From: Ectocarpus siliculosus
Lineage: Eukaryota; Sar; Phaeophyceae; Ectocarpales; Ectocarpaceae
Assembly: GCA_000310025.1 (NCBI GenBank)
Contig: FN649728.1
Span: forward strand, 6,286,426-6,350,425
Length of the DNA stretch: 64,000 bases
Direction: 5' to 3'
The notes below the pieces were generated by a model. It saw only the letters and a list, made by a program, of their open reading frames with translations, was not told where the DNA came from and did no database searches. Both the position numbers and the translations under genes were made by a program. Every line of letters begins with the position of its first letter. Position 1 is the first letter of the stretch. Below are positions 59,959 through 64,000 of this stretch, in pieces.

Positions 59959-60030
59959 CGCTCAGTTGATTTTCGCTTAGCACCAGCTCCTGCAGAGCCG
60001 TCAGTCCTCCCAGAGCACACGGAATCGGTC
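59959..60030 (-). CDS. Single LRR exon (72 nt), cassette 3
   Basis: Minus strand: an acceptor GTCGTCCTTCAG, then exactly 72 nt, then the donor GTGAGTGATG. Both borders are phase 1 in Gly codons, as in cassettes 1 and 2. The repeat reads P-IPCALGGLTALQELVLSENQLS, a diverged LRR in which the PEL of the other two cassettes is CAL and the ladder is ENQLS. Because intron phase and exon length are identical, the three cassettes would be interchangeable by recombination. The surrounding block (59691-60420) is a third context, partly shared with 42895-43110. The other exons of the gene are not visible. Confidence 0.75.
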
Positions 60031-60585
60031 CTGAAGGACGACGCCCACAGCATGCGACGAAACACGGATTAGCCCATGACAGGTGGACACAGTATGCAGC
60101 ATGCACACGCGTTCACGTTCATCGCACTGGCCCCCAATACAAACGAGCATCAGAAACATGGTGTCATTCGAAGTAGACGGCATGGGCGACATCAGCCCAT
60201 TGTATCGAACGGCAACGCTGTGAAGGCAAACAGCCGCACCCGGCCAAACGCACGGTAAGCCACGCCATTCAATATGCGTTAGTATTGAAAGGATATGACA
60301 GTTGAAATACAACAATACAGAAGGTGAGTCATGAATCACGCCGTGCCGCGAGCCTCGTTCAAATCGTACGCGGAACCTCGGGTCGGCTGATACTCAAGAG
60401 AGTTGGCCTCACATACGCAGGTAATCTCGGATTTGAGACGCATCTAGATTTCGGAACGAAATCGAGAAGAGTCAGATATTCCAGAAAGGATGTTGGAAAA
60501 TGACCCCACCTAGTTCAGTCCCCCTTTTCTCTCCCGAAATACGCCGGAGCTATAGAGGAGAAGGGATATATTCGAGAGTCGTAAC

Positions 60586-61449
60586 ATGCCGCCTCGCAAC
60601 ACGCGGCGCGCCACGGCGGCGGCTTCGGCGGCTGCTTCTCCTACAACGGCTTCCTCAGCGGCGGCGCCTTCTTCCTCAGCGGCTGCTGCCCCGGCGGCGG
60701 CTGCCGCGGCCCCAGCGGCTGCCAGCGCGCCGATGGGACCGCTTTCCCCGCCTCCACCTGGGCTGCCTCCCCGGCCCGACCGCCAGACGGCCGCGTTTGT
60801 GGACGCGACCACGGCGGCCTACGCTCTGCCGTGCTACACGGCGCTGGTGCCGGGAGCCGGGGCAACGCTGGACCTTGGGCGGGTGTTCGACCGCAACCGG
60901 CTCGGTTGCGATCAGGGCACTGTGGAGGAGTTGGTCCTCCGTTTGGGTGAGGTGGCCACTCGGCTGCCGCCCCTTGCCGGGGCGGAGACCTACACGGCAG
61001 TTTTGGCGCGCGCCAGGAAGGTGGCCACTTCGCGGGCGGGCGACAAGTCCGTTGCCTATCGCCAGGCCGAGGCGAAGAAGCTCTTGGCCGAGTACACGGT
61101 GGAACTCGCGCTCCGCCATGGCCGCCTCTTGCAGTCAGAAGGCTGTGTGCTGCTGGAAGCAGTAGAGGACGTTGTTCTGCCTGCTCACTTCGGAGGTTCG
61201 GCGGCGCGGTCCGCGACGGCAGCGCCACCGGCGGCTGCTGTCGCCCCGGCCGCCGCCCCGGCGACGTACTTATCTGATGCGGAGCTGGCGCAGCGAATGC
61301 AAGCACAGATTGACCTGAGTGGGGGGCCGAGCGACAGCAGCGGGAGGGCGGAGAGCCCGCACGAGAGGGACGACCGCGAGCTGATCGCTCTGCTGACTCG
61401 AGCGCACGCAAAACCAGAGGTGCGCTGCTCAATATTCAATATTCTATAA
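60586..61449 (+). CDS. GC-rich Ala/Pro-rich protein of unknown function
   Basis: The 287-codon frame starts at ATG 60586 (context AACATGC). Residues 1-66 are low-complexity Ala/Ser/Pro ending in a Pro-rich run. Residues 67-205 look folded and mostly helical (FDRNRLGCD, TVEELVLRLGEV, AEAKKLLAEYTVELALRHGRLL, LLEAVEDVVLP). A second Ala/Pro linker at 206-227 leads to a charged end with YLSDAELAQRMQAQIDL. GC content is far above that of the flanks, and the composition drops to A/T-rich at about 61420, just after an AG/GTGCGC that could be a splice donor; the last residues may therefore be intron read-through. A 17-A tract follows at 61484. A gag-like retrotransposon protein or retrocopy is possible. 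I recognise no family. The competing frame at 60500-61165 is a GC shadow. Confidence 0.5.
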   Translation: MPPRNTRRATAAASAAASPTTASSAAAPSSSAAAAPAAAAAAPAAASAPMGPLSPPPPGLPPRPDRQTAAFVDATTAAYALPCYTALVPGAGATLDLGRVFDRNRLGCDQGTVEELVLRLGEVATRLPPLAGAETYTAVLARARKVATSRAGDKSVAYRQAEAKKLLAEYTVELALRHGRLLQSEGCVLLEAVEDVVLPAHFGGSAARSATAAPPAAAVAPAAAPATYLSDAELAQRMQAQIDLSGGPSDSSGRAESPHERDDRELIALLTRAHAKPEVRCSIFNIL

Positions 61450-61483
61450 AATATGCCAAGTGTTGAAAGTGATGAAAGTGTTC

Positions 61484-61513
61484 AAAAAAAAAAAAAAAAA
61501 GGGGGCACATTTC

Positions 61514-61544
<31 letters not shown>

Positions 61545-61691
61545 AGGTTGTGCGAATCCTCACGCCCTCTCGTGCATTTGAGGACGAGCTACACGCGCTT
61601 CTCTTTAGAAGACTACGATGAAGGTCTGGTCGTACCATACTGGTGGTTCACACTTCGATGTCGGGGGTGCATGTGTACTGTATGCACGTCG

Positions 61692-61728
<37 letters not shown>
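61484..61728 (+). repeat. Poly-A, TTG microsatellite and second poly-A tract
   Basis: A run of 17 A (61484-61500) is followed by GGGGG and about ten TTG/GTT units (61514-61543). A second run of 37 A lies at 61692-61728. The first A-run 35 bp after the 60586 frame could be a reverse-transcribed poly-A tail. No cleavage signal or target duplication is clear. Confidence 0.8.
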
Positions 61729-61730
<2 letters not shown>

Positions 61731-62245
61731 GAAGCCCTTCTTGGCACGGATCTACATGTGTACATATATACTGAAGTATGTATTCTGCGGACACTAACAG
61801 AATGCGTGCCCACAACAACCAACCATGGCTATCTGGTGTTTCATGTTGCCGCTCTATTGATAAAGGCCTGCCGCTGTTGCCCGGTCCTCACATCGTACGT
61901 CATACCTTACGAAACATCATGAATGATTGGTGGCATACATATGTACGTAGCCCGTCCATAGTTCCCTCCATCTGTAGTGGCAGCTGCGGCAACACACACG
62001 CACAGCTTGTTGTTGTCCGTGACTACGGTTACACCTTCTGGCTGTTACCGCGGTGTGGTCATTTCACCGATGCCCGCTGCACACTCACATACAGTTGAAG
62101 GGTTGTCTACTGCATATTTTCCCACAATACCCTCACTAATACTGAAGCCTTTGAGAAAATACTTCGGATGTACTCCCACACGCACCGATGAGGTTGTTAG
62201 TCTATGCCTCACCGCTCCGCTGTTGGCTGTTACATTCTGGTGTCG
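61729..62245. other. Unrecognised sequence before the satellite
   Basis: No gene or repeat is supported. The last 25 bp (TGTTGGCTGTTACATTCTGG) resemble part of the satellite monomer, suggesting eroded monomer sequence at the array edge. Confidence 0.4.
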
Positions 62246-64000
62246 GACCGTCGGTAGATTTGTTTGTCACAAATGTTGGCTGTTACACGCCATTGTGTAG
62301 CCATCATTGCACAAGCAGTTGCCTCATGACGAAATCCCTGCGAGACACGCCGATGTTTTGCCCGCAGCAGATTCTGCCTTTAGCATACGCCGATATGCTT
62401 GCGACCGTCAGTAGATTTGTTTGTCACAAATGTTGGCTGTTACACGTCTTTGTATAGCCATCATTTCACAAGCAGTTGCATCATGACGAAATCCCTGCGA
62501 GACACGCCGATGTTTTGCCCGCAGCAGACTCTCTCTGCCTTTAGCATACGCCGATATGCTTGCGACGTCGGTAGATTTGTTTGTCACAAATGTTGGCTGT
62601 TACACGCTATTGTGTAGCCATCATGCACAAGCAGTTGCCTCATGACGAAATTCCTGCAAGACACGCCGATGTTTTGCCCGCAGCAGACTCTGCCTTTAGC
62701 ATACGCCGATATGCTTGCGACCGTCGGTAGATTTGTTTGTCACAAATGTTGGCTGTTACACGTCTTTGTATAGCCATCATTGCACAAGCAGTTGCCTCAT
62801 GACGAAATCCCTGCGAGACACGCCGATGTTTTGCCCGCAGCAGACTCTGCCTATAGCATACGCCGATATGCTTGCGACCGTCAGTAGATTTGTTTGTCAC
62901 AAATGTTGGCTGTTACACGTCTTTGTATAGCCATCATTGCACAAGCAGTTGGCCTCATGACGAAATCCCTGCGAGACACGCCGATGTTTTGCCCGCAGCA
63001 GACTCTGCCTTTAGCATACGCCGATATGCTTGCGACCGTCAGTAGATTTGTTTGTCACAAATGTTGGCTGTTACACGTCTTTGTATAGCCATCATTTCAC
63101 AAGCAGTTGCCTCATGACGAAATCCCTGCGAGACACGCCGATGTTTTGCCCGCAGCAGACTCTGCCTATAGCATACGCCGATATGCTTGCGACCGTCAGT
63201 AGATTTGTTTGTCACAAATGTTGGCTGTTACACGCCTTTGTATAGCCATCATTGCACAAGCAGTTGCCTCATGACGAAATCCCTGCGAGACACGCCGATG
63301 TTTTGCCCGCAGCAGACTCTGCCTTTAGCATACGCCGATATGCTTGCGACCGTCGGTAGATTTGTTTGTCACAAATGTTGGCTGTTACACGCTATTGTGT
63401 AGCCATCATTTCACAAGCAGTTGCCTCATGACGAAATCCCTGCGAGACACGCCGATGTTTTGCCCGCAGCAGACTCTGCCTATAGCATACGCCGATATGC
63501 TTGCGACCGTCAGTAGATTTGTTTGTCACAAATGTTGGCTGTTACACGCCTTTGTATAGCCATCATTGCACAAGCAGTTGCCTCATGACGAAATCCCTGC
63601 GAGACACGCCGATGTTTTGCCCGCAGCAGACTCTGCCTTTAGCATACGCCGATATGCTTGCGACCGTCGGTAGATTTGTTTGTCACAAATGTTGGCTGTT
63701 ACACGCTATTGTGTAGCCATCATTTCACAAGCAGTTGCCTCATGACGAAATCCCTGCGAGACACGCCGATGTTTTGCCCGCAGCAGACTCTGCCTATAGC
63801 ATACGCCGATATGCTTGCGACCGTCAGTAGATTTGTTTGTCACAAATGTTGGCTGTTACACGCCTTTGTATAGCCATCATTGCACAAGCAGTTGCCTCAT
63901 GACGAAATCCCTGCGAGACACGCCGATGTTTTGCCCGCAGCAGACTCTGCCTTTAGCATACGCCGATATGCTTGCGACCGTCAGTAGATTTGTTTGTCAC
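62246..64000 (+). repeat. 157-bp satellite array with a 314-bp dimeric higher-order repeat
   Basis: Taking GACCGTC-A/G-GTAG as the monomer start, monomers begin at 62246, 62403, 62564, 62719, 62876, 63034, 63191, 63348, 63505, 63662, 63819 and 63976. That is eleven complete copies, and a twelfth is cut by the window edge. Eight of the eleven are exactly 157 bp; the others are 155, 158 and 161. From 63191 two monomer types alternate: type 1 has CAGTAG, CGCCTTTGTATAG, ATTGCAC and CCTTTAGC; type 2 has CGGTAG, CGCTATTGTGTAG, ATTTCAC and CCTATAGC. This gives a 314-bp dimer. Each monomer holds small dyads (GCATACGCCGATATGC; TTTGTTTGTCACAAA). Open frames of 71 codons inside each monomer are a side effect of the period, not genes. 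Confidence 0.95.

Noticed and set aside
60500-61165. Arg-rich 221-codon frame overlapping the 60586 frame
   Set aside because: It is a GC-rich shadow: it begins in A/T-rich non-coding sequence and its Arg/Pro content is what the +1 frame of Ala-rich codons gives.
59041-62245. CRISPR-like or bacterial mobile element features
   Set aside because: No short direct repeats with unique spacers, no Cas-like or transposase-like frame and no ribosome-binding-site pattern were seen anywhere; splice-bounded exons point to a eukaryote.
62399-63873. Series of 71-codon proteins with VDLFVTNVGCYT and FVCHKCWLLH
   Set aside because: They are translations of the 157-bp satellite monomer, repeated because the monomer contains an ATG and stops at fixed places.

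Overview
The window looks like nuclear DNA of a eukaryotic alga, most likely a stramenopile and plausibly a brown alga. The evidence is three isolated leucine-rich-repeat (LRR) exons, each exactly 72 nt, flanked by AG/GT and in the same phase. That is the one-LRR-per-exon design known from Ectocarpus LRR-ROCO and related receptor genes. A degenerate APE-RT non-LTR retrotransposon, a foldback MITE, a 157-bp satellite and very low gene density also fit a repeat-rich eukaryotic chromosome. I found no bacterial operon, rRNA, convincing tRNA or CRISPR array. The species assignment is inference.

Most of the window (1-16909, 22556-31870, 34519-45860, 46791-59690) is a mosaic of a few copies of one long, old, low-coding repeat family. 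I call its two subfamilies U1 and U2. U1 has three long copies: A (1-8609), B (24336-31870) and C (34519-42880), plus shorter pieces at 12009-15013, 44390-45860 and 52175-55870. U2 lies at 8610-12008, 15186-16909, 22556-23115, 46791-52170 and 55871-59690. The subfamilies share a diverged common backbone and switch abruptly from one to the other. The LRR exons (31421-31492, 55423-55494, 59959-60030, all minus strand) lie at or next to the ends of these units, and two other unit copies break off close to the place where such an exon would be expected. The region therefore reads as a decayed, recombining cluster of LRR-gene fragments.

Islands of other sequence interrupt the mosaic. They are: a broken APE-RT retrotransposon with a chimeric tail (16910-20065), followed by GC-rich minisatellite; a double-hairpin MITE with empty sites in sister copies (13528-13855); a 1-kb segment bounded by a perfect 32-nt inverted repeat and holding a 28-29-bp minisatellite (32770-33786); a tandemly duplicated signal-peptide first exon, one copy with a good splice donor (46079-46347); and a 1.4-kb insert present only in U1 copies A and C.

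The right end differs in character. It holds a GC-rich, Ala/Pro-rich open reading frame of 287 codons (60586-61449), poly-A and TTG tracts, and then a satellite array from 62246 to the window edge. The satellite has 157-bp monomers organised at its right end as a 314-bp dimeric higher-order repeat. No pathway or operon is present. The only genes with recognisable function are the retrotransposon remnants and the LRR exon fragments.
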